From NCBI GenBank assembly GCA_016124645.1, contig WGNE01000031.1:1-59556 (forward strand): a DNA stretch of 59,556 bases, written 5' to 3'. The DNA comes from Alphaproteobacteria bacterium (lineage in GTDB: Bacteria > Pseudomonadota > Alphaproteobacteria > Micavibrionales > UBA2020). Under the pieces are notes generated by a model, which was given only the letters and a program-made list of their open reading frames with translations, did no database searches and had not been told where the DNA came from. Of the stretch, positions 1-9,268 are shown piece after piece (position 1 is the first letter of the stretch; each line of letters opens with the position of its first letter). The position numbers and the translations under genes are program-made.

Positions 1-74
1 AGCCGGGATTTTGCGGCCGGAAAAATCCAGCAAAATCAATAAAGGCCGCCAAAAAATCCCCCGGCGAAGCGGCG

Positions 75-1058
75 TCAGGCGCGCGGACCGCCCAAGACGG
101 GCTTTCCGGCGCGCACCGGCTTGTCGAGCAAATCCTGCAGCGCATCGGGCTTGCCGCCCAGTTCCTCCAGCTTTTTCGCGGCCTTTTGCAGCACGGCGGT
201 GTCGTAATCGGCAAAGGAGACGCTGTTGAGCCCGACCTTGCCCTCATGCACGGCCTCGTAGATTTCCTGCACGCGGCGCGCGGAGAAGTTGAACAGGGTC
301 TGCAGGCTGGCCATGCCGGAAACGCCCGGTATGAACCGGGTTTCGAGCAGGCTTTCGCTGTCCGCCAGCGTGTGGAAAACCGCGCCGGGCAGCGCGGCCT
401 CGACCTTTTCCGCCTGCTGGCGGTTGTTGGCTTGGCGCAGCGCGCCCAGCTCTCGCGAGATATGGGCCAGCGCCGCGCCGTGCTCGATGAAGGGGCGGAT
501 CTGTTCCGTTTCAAGGCTGCGCAGCGCCGTTCTCAGCCATTCGCCGTTTTCGTAGTTGGCGTCTGCGCCCCAATCGAGCAGCTGGGAAATCACCTTCGGC
601 TCGATGACGTTGGGCACGCCCTTGCGCAGGGTATGGGGAAATGACAGCCATGTCAGGGTGGCGGACATGCCGGGCTTGCTTTCCTTGCCCTTGTCCGCGG
701 TGAAGGCCTCATGGATTTTTTTCAGCCCGTCGAGGTCGCCGAAATAGGCGCGCGCAGTGAAGACCGGCCACCACGGGCAAAGCCCCGCGCGGCAGACGGG
801 AATCATTTTATCGACGTCGAGCTGGCCGAAGATGAAGACTTTCTGGTCGTTGCCCCAGTTCTTGTCCGGCAACACGCTGAAGGTGCGGCGCAGGTTCTCC
901 GTCACCTGCGGGCGGCCGTCGTCGTCCACGGGCATCTGCGCCAGATGCTTTTGCAGCGCATCCAGCGTCGCTTCCCATGAGATTTCGGCAGGGGTGCCGT
1001 TATAACCTTCATAACCGTCGTAGCCGCCACCGGGCATGGCCGGATTCCTCGCGTTCAT
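75..1058 (-). CDS. degenerate ankyrin-like hypothetical protein
   Basis: This 327-residue protein has no signal peptide or membrane segment. A central stretch (about residues 150-200) reads like a worn ankyrin unit, with a helix pair ending in LLDWGADANYENGEW followed by another unit ending in FIEHGAALAH. The N-terminus is Gly/Tyr-rich and the C-terminus ends in a Pro/Lys/Arg-rich tail (KPVRAGKPVLGGPRA). The ATG at 1058 has no strong Shine-Dalgarno sequence. It runs in the same direction as the metallopeptidase-like gene upstream, about 90 bases away, so the two may be co-transcribed. The ankyrin assignment rests on loop spacing only and the function is unknown. Confidence 0.6.
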   Translation of the reverse strand: MNARNPAMPGGGYDGYEGYNGTPAEISWEATLDALQKHLAQMPVDDDGRPQVTENLRRTFSVLPDKNWGNDQKVFIFGQLDVDKMIPVCRAGLCPWWPVFTARAYFGDLDGLKKIHEAFTADKGKESKPGMSATLTWLSFPHTLRKGVPNVIEPKVISQLLDWGADANYENGEWLRTALRSLETEQIRPFIEHGAALAHISRELGALRQANNRQQAEKVEAALPGAVFHTLADSESLLETRFIPGVSGMASLQTLFNFSARRVQEIYEAVHEGKVGLNSVSFADYDTAVLQKAAKKLEELGGKPDALQDLLDKPVRAGKPVLGGPRA

Positions 1059-1150
1059 CGTTTTTACCGGTGACGACTATACAAGATTATGGCAAAAAAG
1101 CAAGGATTCGCGCCGCCCGCGCGCCGGAACAGTCAAAAATCCCTTGTTTT

Positions 1151-2464
1151 TCAAGGACCATGATTGCGGCGCGGTGGAACGCCCTGCAGTCCCTTGGGCG
1201 TATCGTCGCGGTCCTTGATGACGGCGCGCACGCTGGTGGTCAGCCCCAGCACCGCTTCGACCGCGTTGCGCATATGCACGCCGAACCTTTTCAGCAGGGG
1301 CTTTTTGCCCTTGGGCATGTGGTTCTCGTAGAACTTCTCGATGCGCTTGCCCGTCTCCGCCGTCACGCCGCTGTGGCGCGCGTCGTCGAAGGTCATGTTG
1401 GGCAGGTGGTCGTTGAGGTAGGATTTGCCGCGGTGCTGGATGCGATCCTTGATCCACTGGCTGTCGGTATCGTTGCTGAAGTGACGCTGCAGCCAGGGGA
1501 AGGAACCCTTCAGCCGCGGCGCATAAGCCTCCGCCCATTCGATATGCGCGTCTTCATAGAAGGTGCGCAGGTAGAAATTGTCGTAGAAGGCCTCGAAAGC
1601 GGCGGCGACGCTTTTGCCGTTCTGCATCGATTCTTCGTCCGACAGCACGCGCTCGGCGGCGTGGATGATGTCGGGGAAGCGTTCGCGCATCTGCAGCAGC
1701 GGCCCGTCCATGCGGAGCTGGTCGTCGGGACCGTCCGGGTCGCCGTAGGCGAGCTCCAGCGCGATCTGCGACTGCTGCGCGTAGGCGTCCGCCTCGATGG
1801 CGAAGGACATTTTAATGCCCACCTCCGGCTTGTGGCGGGTGGAGGGGAACATGTCGTGGCGCGTGTTCTGCACCGCGTGCACGCTCTCGTGCCCCAAAAG
1901 CAGGGCGAGGTATTCGGGGTTGTCGTGCCCGCGCAAAATGATGAGCTTGTCCGACGGATCGCACAGCCCGCCCGCCCCGCGCTCGCCGGTGCGGCGGTCG
2001 TCGAAGACGATGCGGTAGCCTTCCTTGGTCATCTGCTCCAGAACGTCGCGGCCGGTCGGGCTTTGGGAGAGGATGAAGACGGCCTCCTCCAGCACCTTCT
2101 CGTTGCGCAGCTCCTCGGCCTCCAGCCGCTTCTTGCGCGCGGCTTTCTTGGCCGGGCTGGCGTAGGGGTCGGGGCGTTCGTGGCTGATGGTGCCGGCGAA
2201 ATCGACCTGCACGGGCGGGCGGGCATAGCCCTTGCCCGGAATCTCGACCGTCCAGTCGCCGCGGTCGGGCGGCGGGACGGGCGGAATGGCGCCGGGCGGC
2301 ACGGAAGCCGTGAAATGATCCGCCAGGCGGCCCTGCAGGGGCGGCACGCTGGTGAAACGCGCCGGGTTCCTGCCCTGCGCACTGTCGAAGAATTGCGGCG
2401 ATATCCTTCCTGCCGCTTGCGGCGGGTGTCTATCTGCTCTGTTCATTTCAGGTGTATGCGACAT
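1151..2464 (-). CDS. HExxH (gluzincin-like) putative metallopeptidase
   Basis: This 437-residue protein is a putative zinc peptidase. An HESVH motif (residues 192-196) follows a hydrophobic helix. An EADA motif about 30 residues later (224-227) could supply the third metal ligand, as in gluzincins. The N-terminal ~90 residues are Pro-rich and probably disordered. No signal peptide is seen, so the protein is cytoplasmic or exported by another route. The ATG at 2464 was chosen because AGGGAG lies 7-8 bases upstream; the frame stays open to 2668. A paralogue at 21167-22312 shares the block ILSQSPTGR, the HExxH and the ELAYG segment. It resembles the putative metallopeptidase families annotated as DUFs in alphaproteobacteria. 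Activity and substrate are unknown. Confidence 0.65.
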   Translation of the reverse strand: MSHTPEMNRADRHPPQAAGRISPQFFDSAQGRNPARFTSVPPLQGRLADHFTASVPPGAIPPVPPPDRGDWTVEIPGKGYARPPVQVDFAGTISHERPDPYASPAKKAARKKRLEAEELRNEKVLEEAVFILSQSPTGRDVLEQMTKEGYRIVFDDRRTGERGAGGLCDPSDKLIILRGHDNPEYLALLLGHESVHAVQNTRHDMFPSTRHKPEVGIKMSFAIEADAYAQQSQIALELAYGDPDGPDDQLRMDGPLLQMRERFPDIIHAAERVLSDEESMQNGKSVAAAFEAFYDNFYLRTFYEDAHIEWAEAYAPRLKGSFPWLQRHFSNDTDSQWIKDRIQHRGKSYLNDHLPNMTFDDARHSGVTAETGKRIEKFYENHMPKGKKPLLKRFGVHMRNAVEAVLGLTTSVRAVIKDRDDTPKGLQGVPPRRNHGP

Positions 2465-2680
2465 GAAGAAACTCCCTAAACCCCTTAAGGACACCCTCGA
2501 CATGTCACGCCGTAGATACATCATCAAATCACGAATCACGAGTCGGCGTAAAGAAATATCCACAGAATGACATAATCGATAAAGCCCCGGGGCGCCGTTC
2601 TTTGCGTGCAAACGCGCGCTTCCTGCAGCAAACATTAGAGAGGAATGTTTAATAAACCATTGCCGCAAACGGGCTTATTC

Positions 2681-2709
2681 TTGACACTTGTTTCAAGGTT
2701 ATGTAACGC
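2681..2709 (+). promoter_or_regulatory. candidate promoter for the 2742 ankyrin gene
   Basis: A perfect TTGACA -35 hexamer (2681-2686) is followed 17 bases later by a poor -10 (TAACGC). It lies in the divergent region between the metallopeptidase-like and ankyrin genes. The -35 is good but the -10 is weak. Confidence 0.3.
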
Positions 2710-2741
2710 TTGTCGCATCCAACCATGACCGGGAGGGGGAA

Positions 2742-3668
2742 ATGGCGAAAAAGCCGCGCCCCGCAACAGTTTTCAACGCCGCCTCAGCGGGCAACAATCC
2801 TGCTGGCGGCAATCCGCGCTTCAAATACCCGCGCCCCGTTCCCGTCAGCCCGCACGACCTTCACAACTTTTTCCACGCGGTGAAAAACAACCACCTGCAC
2901 GACATCAGGAAATTCGTCGAAAAGCACCCCGACGCCGTGCACCTGCGCCAAAACGGACAGACCGCGCTGCAGACCGCGGTGGAGCGCGGGCACATCATGG
3001 CGGTGGACGCGCTGCTTGAACTGGGCGCGGACCCGAACGCGCAAACCAACAGCCGCAAGGACAGCGTGCTGATGGCCGCGGTGAAAAACGACCGCACCGA
3101 TCTTCTGGGACGCCTGCTGCACAAGGGCGGCTTCAGCTGGCAGAAGCTGAACGACGGCACGACCCTGATGATGCGCGCGGCAAAGCACGACAGCGAGAAG
3201 ACCATCGCCATGCTGCACGGGCGCGGCAGCATCGCCACCGCGCGCGACAAGCAGGGGCGCGACGCCATGATCATCGCGGCGGAGAACGACGCGGGCAAGG
3301 CGATCAAGGCGCTCTGCGACGGCGGGGAGGACGTGAACAGCAAGAATGCGCAGGGCGACACCGCGCTTATCGTCGCGGTGAAGGCGCAGAACGAAAACGC
3401 GGCGAGAGCCCTGCTGGAAAACCGCGCGGATTACAAGATGACGAACGCGCAGGGCAAGACCGCCGCCGAGATCGCGCGGGAGAACTGGTTCGAGCACGGG
3501 CCTTTCCTGCGCCGCTTCGAGGAACTGCTGGACGAGCGCATGAAGCGCGACGCCGCCGCCTATGAAGATCCCTTCCACAAGGGCACGCCGGAGAATATCG
3601 AGGTGCGCAAGCCCTTCACCGTCCGCCCCCGCAAAAACGGCCCCGGAAGACACCCCGGCGGCGCGTGA
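2742..3668 (+). CDS. ankyrin-repeat protein, about six repeats
   Basis: This 308-residue protein carries about six consecutive ankyrin repeats (roughly residues 50-250). Examples are NGQTALQTAVERGH and QGDTALIVAVKAQNENA, the latter followed by a repeat ending in AEIARENW. Flanks are basic and there is no signal peptide or membrane helix. The ATG at 2742 has GGGAGGGGG directly upstream, which beats the in-frame ATG at 2688. The C-terminus contains IEVRKPFTVRPRK, closely matching the end of the 28521-29165 ankyrin protein (IAVRKKPLSIRPHK). Ankyrin repeats bind proteins; the partner is unknown. The location beside Dot/Icm genes makes it an effector candidate by inference. It is followed by an intrinsic terminator. 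Confidence 0.85.
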   Translation: MAKKPRPATVFNAASAGNNPAGGNPRFKYPRPVPVSPHDLHNFFHAVKNNHLHDIRKFVEKHPDAVHLRQNGQTALQTAVERGHIMAVDALLELGADPNAQTNSRKDSVLMAAVKNDRTDLLGRLLHKGGFSWQKLNDGTTLMMRAAKHDSEKTIAMLHGRGSIATARDKQGRDAMIIAAENDAGKAIKALCDGGEDVNSKNAQGDTALIVAVKAQNENAARALLENRADYKMTNAQGKTAAEIARENWFEHGPFLRRFEELLDERMKRDAAAYEDPFHKGTPENIEVRKPFTVRPRKNGPGRHPGGA

Positions 3669-3680
3669 CGCGCCAAATCA

Positions 3681-3712
3681 AAAGCCCGGCTGGGTCGGCC
3701 GGGCTTTCGGGT
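3681..3712 (+). terminator. intrinsic terminator after ankyrin gene
   Basis: A 10-bp perfect stem AAAGCCCGGC / GCCGGGCTTT (3681-3690 with 3698-3707) has a 7-base loop. The trailing sequence is only moderately T-rich. It starts 12 bases after the stop codon of the preceding gene. Confidence 0.7.
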
Positions 3713-4153
3713 TCTTGTTGTATAAAGCTTGTCGTTCTTTAACTCTCTGGGCTTTATTCTCTTCGCACTTGAAAGGCTCTTTTCAATTCCACAACACTCA
3801 AATCCTAAGGGCTCTGAGCCCCTTATCGGCACCCGATGGAGGAGGCTATCGCTCTATCTTTAATATTACATAATATTTTAGAAAATTTCAAGACAAACCG
3901 GCTTTTATCCAGACTTTATCATTTATTTTCAATGTTTTAATATGACCGACCGCCGCCATGAACAGGCACAGGCGGCTGCCACGCCGCGCCGCCTTCGAAC
4001 CTTGACATAAATAAAGCAACTCCTTATAAAAGAAGGCGTTTTCCAAAAAATAAACGCTGGCGGCGCAATGTGCCGGGGTCACGCGATTCTCGACAGTTCC
4101 CCAAAGCCTTCGCCGTCTTCGAAAACCGACAAAGAAGCCAGGGCCAGAAGACC
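3713..4153 (+). other. 440-base gap without a convincing gene
   Basis: This stretch is less GC-rich than its surroundings. It holds a small imperfect GGGCTC/GAGCCC hairpin near 3807-3824 and an AT-rich patch at 3850-3920. Neither strand has an open frame with a good ribosome site. It could hold the promoter of the following ankyrin cluster or a small RNA, but nothing decisive is visible. Confidence 0.4.
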
Positions 4154-6379
4154 ATGCAGGACGATTTCAACCACAGCGCGCCAAAATCCCCCGCCGATGC
4201 GCACCCTTGGCCGAAGCTGCGCGAAGCGATGCGCGTCAAGCGCGAGAACATCGCCATGCTGGAAGCGGCGCGGAACAAGGACTGGCCCGCCCTGCGCGCG
4301 CATATCGACGCCGGCGCGGACCCCGCCTATGAGGACGACGCGGCCATGCAATGCCTCATCGACGACCTCTCGCCCGAAACCGTCACCTTGCTGCGGGAAA
4401 TCAAGCACCCCGCCTTCCCGCGCCTCGACCAATACGCGCTCGTGCTCTGTGCCGCGAAGGGGGAGACGGCGCTGGTGGAAGACATCCTGAAAGACGCGCC
4501 CGCGAAAGACATGATCGCGCAGGCCGCCTTTGCCGCGCTGAGGAACGGCCACGACGAAGCGGCGGACAAGCTTTTGCCCCTGCTGGAGCCGAAGGAATAC
4601 GACGACCGCTTGCTCATCGGCCTTTTGCTGCACCGGCCGGACGCCTATGACGCCGCGCTTGCCGCGCGCCCCTATCCGGCGAACCTGATGCTGCATTTCA
4701 TCAACGCCTGCGCGGTCAAGGACGAAGCCGCGATGAACCACGCGCTCGACAAGATGATCGACCGCAAGAAAAACGCCCCTTCCGGCGCGCCTTCCCCCGG
4801 CAACGGTTTTATCGGCGGCATGGACATGATGGACCTCGACGGCTACTTCCCGTCCGATGAAGCCTTCTCCCTGCTCTGCCAGTCCGGGCATATCGCCGTG
4901 CTCGACAAGTTCCTCGACAATTTCAGCCAGTTCTTCGCCATGCCCCACCTGCTGCTGCACACGGCGGCGGTGACGGGGGACGCGGAAGGCAAGGTCTTCC
5001 TCCACCTCGTCGAAAAACTGAAGATGGAGGAAGACAAGCTCGCCTTCATCGCCAACTTCGCGGCCATGCAGGAAAAGCGCCCGCTGCTGCTGGCCATCGC
5101 GAAGGCCTATCCCGCCATCGCGCGGCAAAACCCGGAGGCGATGCTGACCTCCGCCATCTCGACCGGCGAGGAACAGGAATTCTTCGACGCGCTGGACGAA
5201 GGCCATGCCCTGCCCGACAGCGCGGCGGACAAGATGCGCCTGCTGGAACGCGCCCTCACGAAGGATCTGCCCGCCGTGGCCGACCACCTGATCGCGAACA
5301 TGGACATCACCCCGCAGGTGCTGGCGGACATGCGCAGCAACTTCTCCCTGCCCGTCATGAAAAAATCCGCGCAGCTTTCCGGCAACTGGCGGTTCGAGGA
5401 CGACAAGATCTTCTGGCGCGCCCTGCAGGACGGCGATGCGGAGATACTCTCGCAGTTCGAAAACGTCACCGACATCCACGCGGGCCGGCCCTATGCCGTT
5501 TCGAGCGCGGTCGAAAAAATCGTCGCGCGCGGGGACGACGCGCTGCTCGGCCACGTCCTGCGCCACACGGCGTGGAATGCGACGGAGGAAGCGAAGGAAG
5601 CCGCCCTGCGCGCGCACCGTGCCTGCCTTTCCTCGCCCGGGGCGGCGCAAAAGGCCGCCGTGCTCATCGAGGCTGCTGATGTCGTGCCGCGCGCGCTGGA
5701 CAAGGACGACCTGCGCGCCATGGCGGGACCGCGCTTCGCCGAAACGCTGGCGGTGCTGGAAAAACAAGGATTCACCCTTCCCGCCGACACGCTGGACGAA
5801 GGGCTGGCGCAGGCATTGGCCGGGGAGTCGGCCCCGATGATGCAGGCCTTGCTGGAAAAAGGCGCGCGCCTGCCCGAAGAAGAGAAAGACGAAGCGGATT
5901 TCGCCCGTAAAATGGAATACCGCGCCAATGCGGATATTCTGGCCGTGCTGGAAAAATGGACCGTGCGCGAGCAACGCCGCCCCGCGCCGGGCATCGAGGC
6001 AGAGATAAAAGCCGCCGCGACGGTTGACATTCTTTTCGGCGGGCCGGACTGCACCGCCCTGCGCGCCGCCTATGCCGGGAAATTCGCCGCCGTGATCGCG
6101 CGCGCGGACGGGGGCTTCGACGTGCAAAAACTCGCGCAGACGAAGGACGCGGCGGGCAATAACATACTCGACATTCTGGGCGCGCAGGGACGGCTGGACG
6201 ATCTGCTCAAGCCCGCGCTATGGAAGAACCGCGACGCCGCCGCCTTCATACAGGGCAACACCCCGCCCTGCTACCACGGGCAATGCGATTTTAACGGGCT
6301 CAACGCCGCGCTGCGCCAGATCAAGCTGCAGGAACGCGGCGCGAAACGCTTCGAGCTGAAACGGGGGCCGCGCCCTTGA
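4154..6379 (+). CDS. large divergent ankyrin-type protein with shared C-terminal module
   Basis: This 741-residue protein has one near-canonical ankyrin unit near its N-terminus (AARNKDWPALRAHIDAGADP). The rest is a long run of helix pairs that look like eroded repeats. The last ~90 residues form a module shared with the next two genes (LDILGAQGRLDDLL, an ALW motif, then PPCYHGQCDFNGL and a basic tail). The ATG at 4154 is preferred although its ribosome site is weak; an in-frame GTG at 4070 would add 28 residues. No export signal or membrane span is seen. It overlaps the next gene by 4 bases, indicating translational coupling. It is probably a binding scaffold or effector, with no known partner. 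Confidence 0.75.
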   Translation: MQDDFNHSAPKSPADAHPWPKLREAMRVKRENIAMLEAARNKDWPALRAHIDAGADPAYEDDAAMQCLIDDLSPETVTLLREIKHPAFPRLDQYALVLCAAKGETALVEDILKDAPAKDMIAQAAFAALRNGHDEAADKLLPLLEPKEYDDRLLIGLLLHRPDAYDAALAARPYPANLMLHFINACAVKDEAAMNHALDKMIDRKKNAPSGAPSPGNGFIGGMDMMDLDGYFPSDEAFSLLCQSGHIAVLDKFLDNFSQFFAMPHLLLHTAAVTGDAEGKVFLHLVEKLKMEEDKLAFIANFAAMQEKRPLLLAIAKAYPAIARQNPEAMLTSAISTGEEQEFFDALDEGHALPDSAADKMRLLERALTKDLPAVADHLIANMDITPQVLADMRSNFSLPVMKKSAQLSGNWRFEDDKIFWRALQDGDAEILSQFENVTDIHAGRPYAVSSAVEKIVARGDDALLGHVLRHTAWNATEEAKEAALRAHRACLSSPGAAQKAAVLIEAADVVPRALDKDDLRAMAGPRFAETLAVLEKQGFTLPADTLDEGLAQALAGESAPMMQALLEKGARLPEEEKDEADFARKMEYRANADILAVLEKWTVREQRRPAPGIEAEIKAAATVDILFGGPDCTALRAAYAGKFAAVIARADGGFDVQKLAQTKDAAGNNILDILGAQGRLDDLLKPALWKNRDAAAFIQGNTPPCYHGQCDFNGLNAALRQIKLQERGAKRFELKRGPRP

Positions 6380-8106
6380 AAAACAACTTCCCCCATACGC
6401 CGACCCAGCGGCACAACCTGCGCATGGCCTTCATCGGCGCGGCGCAGCAGGGCAACGTCGGCCATGCCCGCGGCATTCTGGAGCGCGCACAGCCGGGGGA
6501 CATCAACGCCGAAACGCTGGAACAGGCGCTTATCGCCGCCGCGCAGGAAAGCCTGCCCTATTTCGTGCGCTGGCTGATGGACGAAACGGCGCTGGACCTG
6601 AAACACGCGGGGCCGGAGGTGCTGCCGCAGGCGCTGCGCGAGCGCGACGCCGCCATCGCCGACATGCTGACGGCGCCCGGCGTCATCGACCTCTCGCCGG
6701 ACGGACAGGACGTGCCGGACGCTCTTTCCCTCGCCCTCGAAGGCGAAAAACCGGCGGATACCGCGCTGCTGCAAATGCTCATCGCGCGCGGCGCGAAACC
6801 GCTGGGCGAAAACCACGACGCCTTCGCCGCCGCCGTCGCGGGCAACAGCCTGCCCGCCCTGAAAGTTTTGCTGGACGCCGTCGGTGACGACGCGCAGGGC
6901 ATTTTGGATTCGCGCCTTTGCCGCGCGGCGGGCGCGCTCGACCTTGACGGCGTCCGGCTTCTTTTGCAGGCCGGGGCGGATGCGGGTTCTCACGGGGGCG
7001 AAGCCGCCAAGCGCGCTCTCTCGCAACTGGAAAAAACTCCCTCCGCCGACAGGGACAAGGGCAAGGCCGCCGCCTGTTGCCTGCACGCGCTGCTCGAGGC
7101 GGGCGGCGACCCGACAGGCGAGATCGCGCAGGACGCGCTGGTGGCCGCCATGCGAATCAAGAACAGCCCGCTTGTGCATTATCTTCTCAAGATAGGCACC
7201 GACCCGGAGCCCAGGATGCGCGGCATCGGCTACAACCCGCTGGTCATCGCGGCCCAGCACGGTTTTTGCCTGCTGCTCGACAAGCTCCACAACCGCCTGC
7301 ACCCGGATGACCGTTACTATCATGAAGCGATGCGCATCGCGGCGGAGCGCGGCAGCGTGAAAATGCTCGACCAGCTCATCGGCTACGGCTTCGACCCGAA
7401 AGAGCTGCCGGAACTCGACCTGCCCTTCGCCGCCGCCGTGGGCGGGCATCGGGAGATGCTGCACGAGCTGGCGCGGCGCGGCTTCACGACCGACCTGACC
7501 GACAAGACGCTCATCGAGGCCGTCGTCACCGGCAACCACGCGCGGATGCTGGATTACATGCTCGACCAAGGCGCGTCATGGGAAGCGGCGGACCGCGCTT
7601 ATAAAAAAGCCTATAACGCAAACGCGCGCAGCCGCGGGGAAGCCCGCTTCAACGACGTCCTGTCCGTCATCACCGCATGGGAACACCGTTCGGACTATAT
7701 AGAAAGCAGGCAAAGCTTCGGTCCCGCGCTGGACGACCTGCGCGCGCCGATAACGGACGGCGCGGGCAAGCCCTCCACGGGGTTCGTCATCCTCGCGCGG
7801 GCGGGACGCTTCGGCGAGGCGCTGGCCCGCCAGACCCCCGATGCGGGCGAGGTGCTGACCCCGGCGGACATGGCCGCGACGGACCCGCACGGCAACAGCG
7901 TCATCGAGATACTGGGCGCGAAAAACCAGCTGGGCGCGTTGTTCGACGACGCGCTCTGGTGCGGCCACCGCGCGGAGATGATGGCCCTGCTGGAAATGGT
8001 GCCCCCCGTCTATCGCGGCCAGATGGACTGCGCCGGCCTCGCCGCGCGTCACCGCCACGAGACACTGCAAAAGCGCGCGCTGAAAAAACCGCCGCCGCGC
8101 CTCTAG
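6376..8106 (+). CDS. ankyrin-repeat protein with shared C-terminal module
   Basis: This 576-residue protein begins with TTG at 6376 in a TTGA overlap with the previous stop; an ATG at 6424 is the alternative start. Ankyrin-like units run through most of the protein, for example LDLDGVRLLLQAGADAGSH and YNPLVIAAQHGF. The final ~90 residues repeat the module of the neighbouring genes: VIEILGAKNQLGALF, ALWCGHRAEM, VPPVYRGQMD, then a basic KKPPPRL end. The gene is coupled upstream and sits 22 bases before the next coding start, so the three genes look like one operon. No catalytic motif was found. Confidence 0.8.
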   Translation: MKNNFPHTPTQRHNLRMAFIGAAQQGNVGHARGILERAQPGDINAETLEQALIAAAQESLPYFVRWLMDETALDLKHAGPEVLPQALRERDAAIADMLTAPGVIDLSPDGQDVPDALSLALEGEKPADTALLQMLIARGAKPLGENHDAFAAAVAGNSLPALKVLLDAVGDDAQGILDSRLCRAAGALDLDGVRLLLQAGADAGSHGGEAAKRALSQLEKTPSADRDKGKAAACCLHALLEAGGDPTGEIAQDALVAAMRIKNSPLVHYLLKIGTDPEPRMRGIGYNPLVIAAQHGFCLLLDKLHNRLHPDDRYYHEAMRIAAERGSVKMLDQLIGYGFDPKELPELDLPFAAAVGGHREMLHELARRGFTTDLTDKTLIEAVVTGNHARMLDYMLDQGASWEAADRAYKKAYNANARSRGEARFNDVLSVITAWEHRSDYIESRQSFGPALDDLRAPITDGAGKPSTGFVILARAGRFGEALARQTPDAGEVLTPADMAATDPHGNSVIEILGAKNQLGALFDDALWCGHRAEMMALLEMVPPVYRGQMDCAGLAARHRHETLQKRALKKPPPRL

Positions 8107-8128
8107 CCTTCCTTCAGGAGATATTCGC

Positions 8129-9160
8129 ATGAGCGTTTCCGCCATCGACGACGACGATGAAAAATGGCTGATGCAGGCCAAGAACAGCCCGCCCGGCGAA
8201 TGGGGCAACATGCTGGCGCGCGCGGCGCGAAGCGGCGACAAGTGGCGCGTGGAAACGCTGCTCGATTTCGGCGCGGACATCGACCATAACGACGGCATTG
8301 CGCTGGCCATGGCGGCGGGCGGCGGGCACGCGGACATCGTCGAGCTCCTCATCGCACGCGGCATCGATTTTTGCGCCGCGAAGGATGACGCGCTTTGCGA
8401 GGCCGCCGCATACGGTCAGGAAAAAACCGCGCGGCTGCTCATTGCCAAGGGGGCAGACGCCGCGCATGACGATTCCGCCTGCCTGTTCCTTGCCGTGCGC
8501 AACGACAAGCCCGGCGTCATCGAAGCCCTGCTGGAAGGCGGGGCCAGCGTCGCGGCGAACGAAGGCACGCTGATGTGCATCGCCCTCGCCCACGGCCATG
8601 CGGATGTGGCGCGCGTGCTGCTGGAAAACGGCGCCGACCCGCGCAAGCGCCACCGCGGCATGAACGCCTATGAATGGGCGGCGGAAATCGGGCTCATCGG
8701 GTTTTCGAAGATGCTGCGCGCGCGCCGCGACGATACCGATGTTTTCATGAGCCCCGGCTTCTTCCGCCGCTTTTCCGCGCAAGAGCTGACGCAGGAGACG
8801 GGCGACAAGCCCGGCCATACGGGGCTGCACCTTGCCGCGCAGGCGGGCTGTTTCGACGTGGCGCGCGACATCTTCCTTGCCGATCCCACAACCCAGCTTT
8901 CGGCGGACGACCTGTTGAAGAACGCGCCCGGCGGCCGCAACGTGCTGGAGATGCTCGCGCAATCCAGCCAGACGGCAATCGCCTTCGACCCCCGCCTTTG
9001 GGAAGGACGCAAAGCGGAGATGACCGCGCTGTTCGAAAAAATTCCCGCCGCCGCGCGCGGCGGGCTCGACCTGCCCGCCATGACGGCGGCATTCGACCGC
9101 GCGGCCCTGAAAAAGCGCGCCGCCAAACCCGGCCTGCGCCTGAAGCCGCCCGGCCGGTGA
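8129..9160 (+). CDS. ankyrin-repeat protein with shared C-terminal module
   Basis: This 343-residue protein has about five ankyrin repeats in residues 25-190 (for example GGGHADIVELLIARGIDF and AHGHADVARVLLENGADP). A degenerate unit and the ~95-residue C-terminal module follow (VLEMLAQ, LWEGRKAEMTALFEKIP, basic LRLKPPGR end). The ATG at 8129 has AGGAG 8 bases upstream. It is the last gene of a three-gene set that ends in a stem-loop. It is the shortest of the three carriers, so it probably shows the minimal layout: repeats, then module. No signal peptide is present. Confidence 0.85.
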   Translation: MSVSAIDDDDEKWLMQAKNSPPGEWGNMLARAARSGDKWRVETLLDFGADIDHNDGIALAMAAGGGHADIVELLIARGIDFCAAKDDALCEAAAYGQEKTARLLIAKGADAAHDDSACLFLAVRNDKPGVIEALLEGGASVAANEGTLMCIALAHGHADVARVLLENGADPRKRHRGMNAYEWAAEIGLIGFSKMLRARRDDTDVFMSPGFFRRFSAQELTQETGDKPGHTGLHLAAQAGCFDVARDIFLADPTTQLSADDLLKNAPGGRNVLEMLAQSSQTAIAFDPRLWEGRKAEMTALFEKIPAAARGGLDLPAMTAAFDRAALKKRAAKPGLRLKPPGR

Positions 9161-9218
9161 AAAAACGCGGCAAGAAAAAAGCCCTCCGAACAGCAAGAAA
9201 TCCGCCCTTCCATGAAAA

Positions 9219-9246
9219 ACCCCGCCTGTTGAGGGCGGGGTCTTCT
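9219..9246 (-). terminator. terminator between convergent ankyrin and icmB genes
   Basis: An 8-bp stem ACCCCGCC / GGCGGGGT (9219-9226 with 9234-9241) is followed by TTTTT when read leftward. It therefore best serves icmB on the minus strand, and it may also stop the rightward ankyrin operon. Confidence 0.7.
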
Positions 9247-9268
9247 TGTCCTGTTTTCGGCGCGAAGG

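Noticed and set aside
977..2479. 500-codon open frame on the plus strand
   Set aside because: Opposite to the HExxH protein, which has a clear motif and ribosome site. The plus frame has none.
3888..4082. 64-codon minus-strand frame in a gap
   Set aside because: No ribosome site, no domain, and located in an AT-richer spacer.
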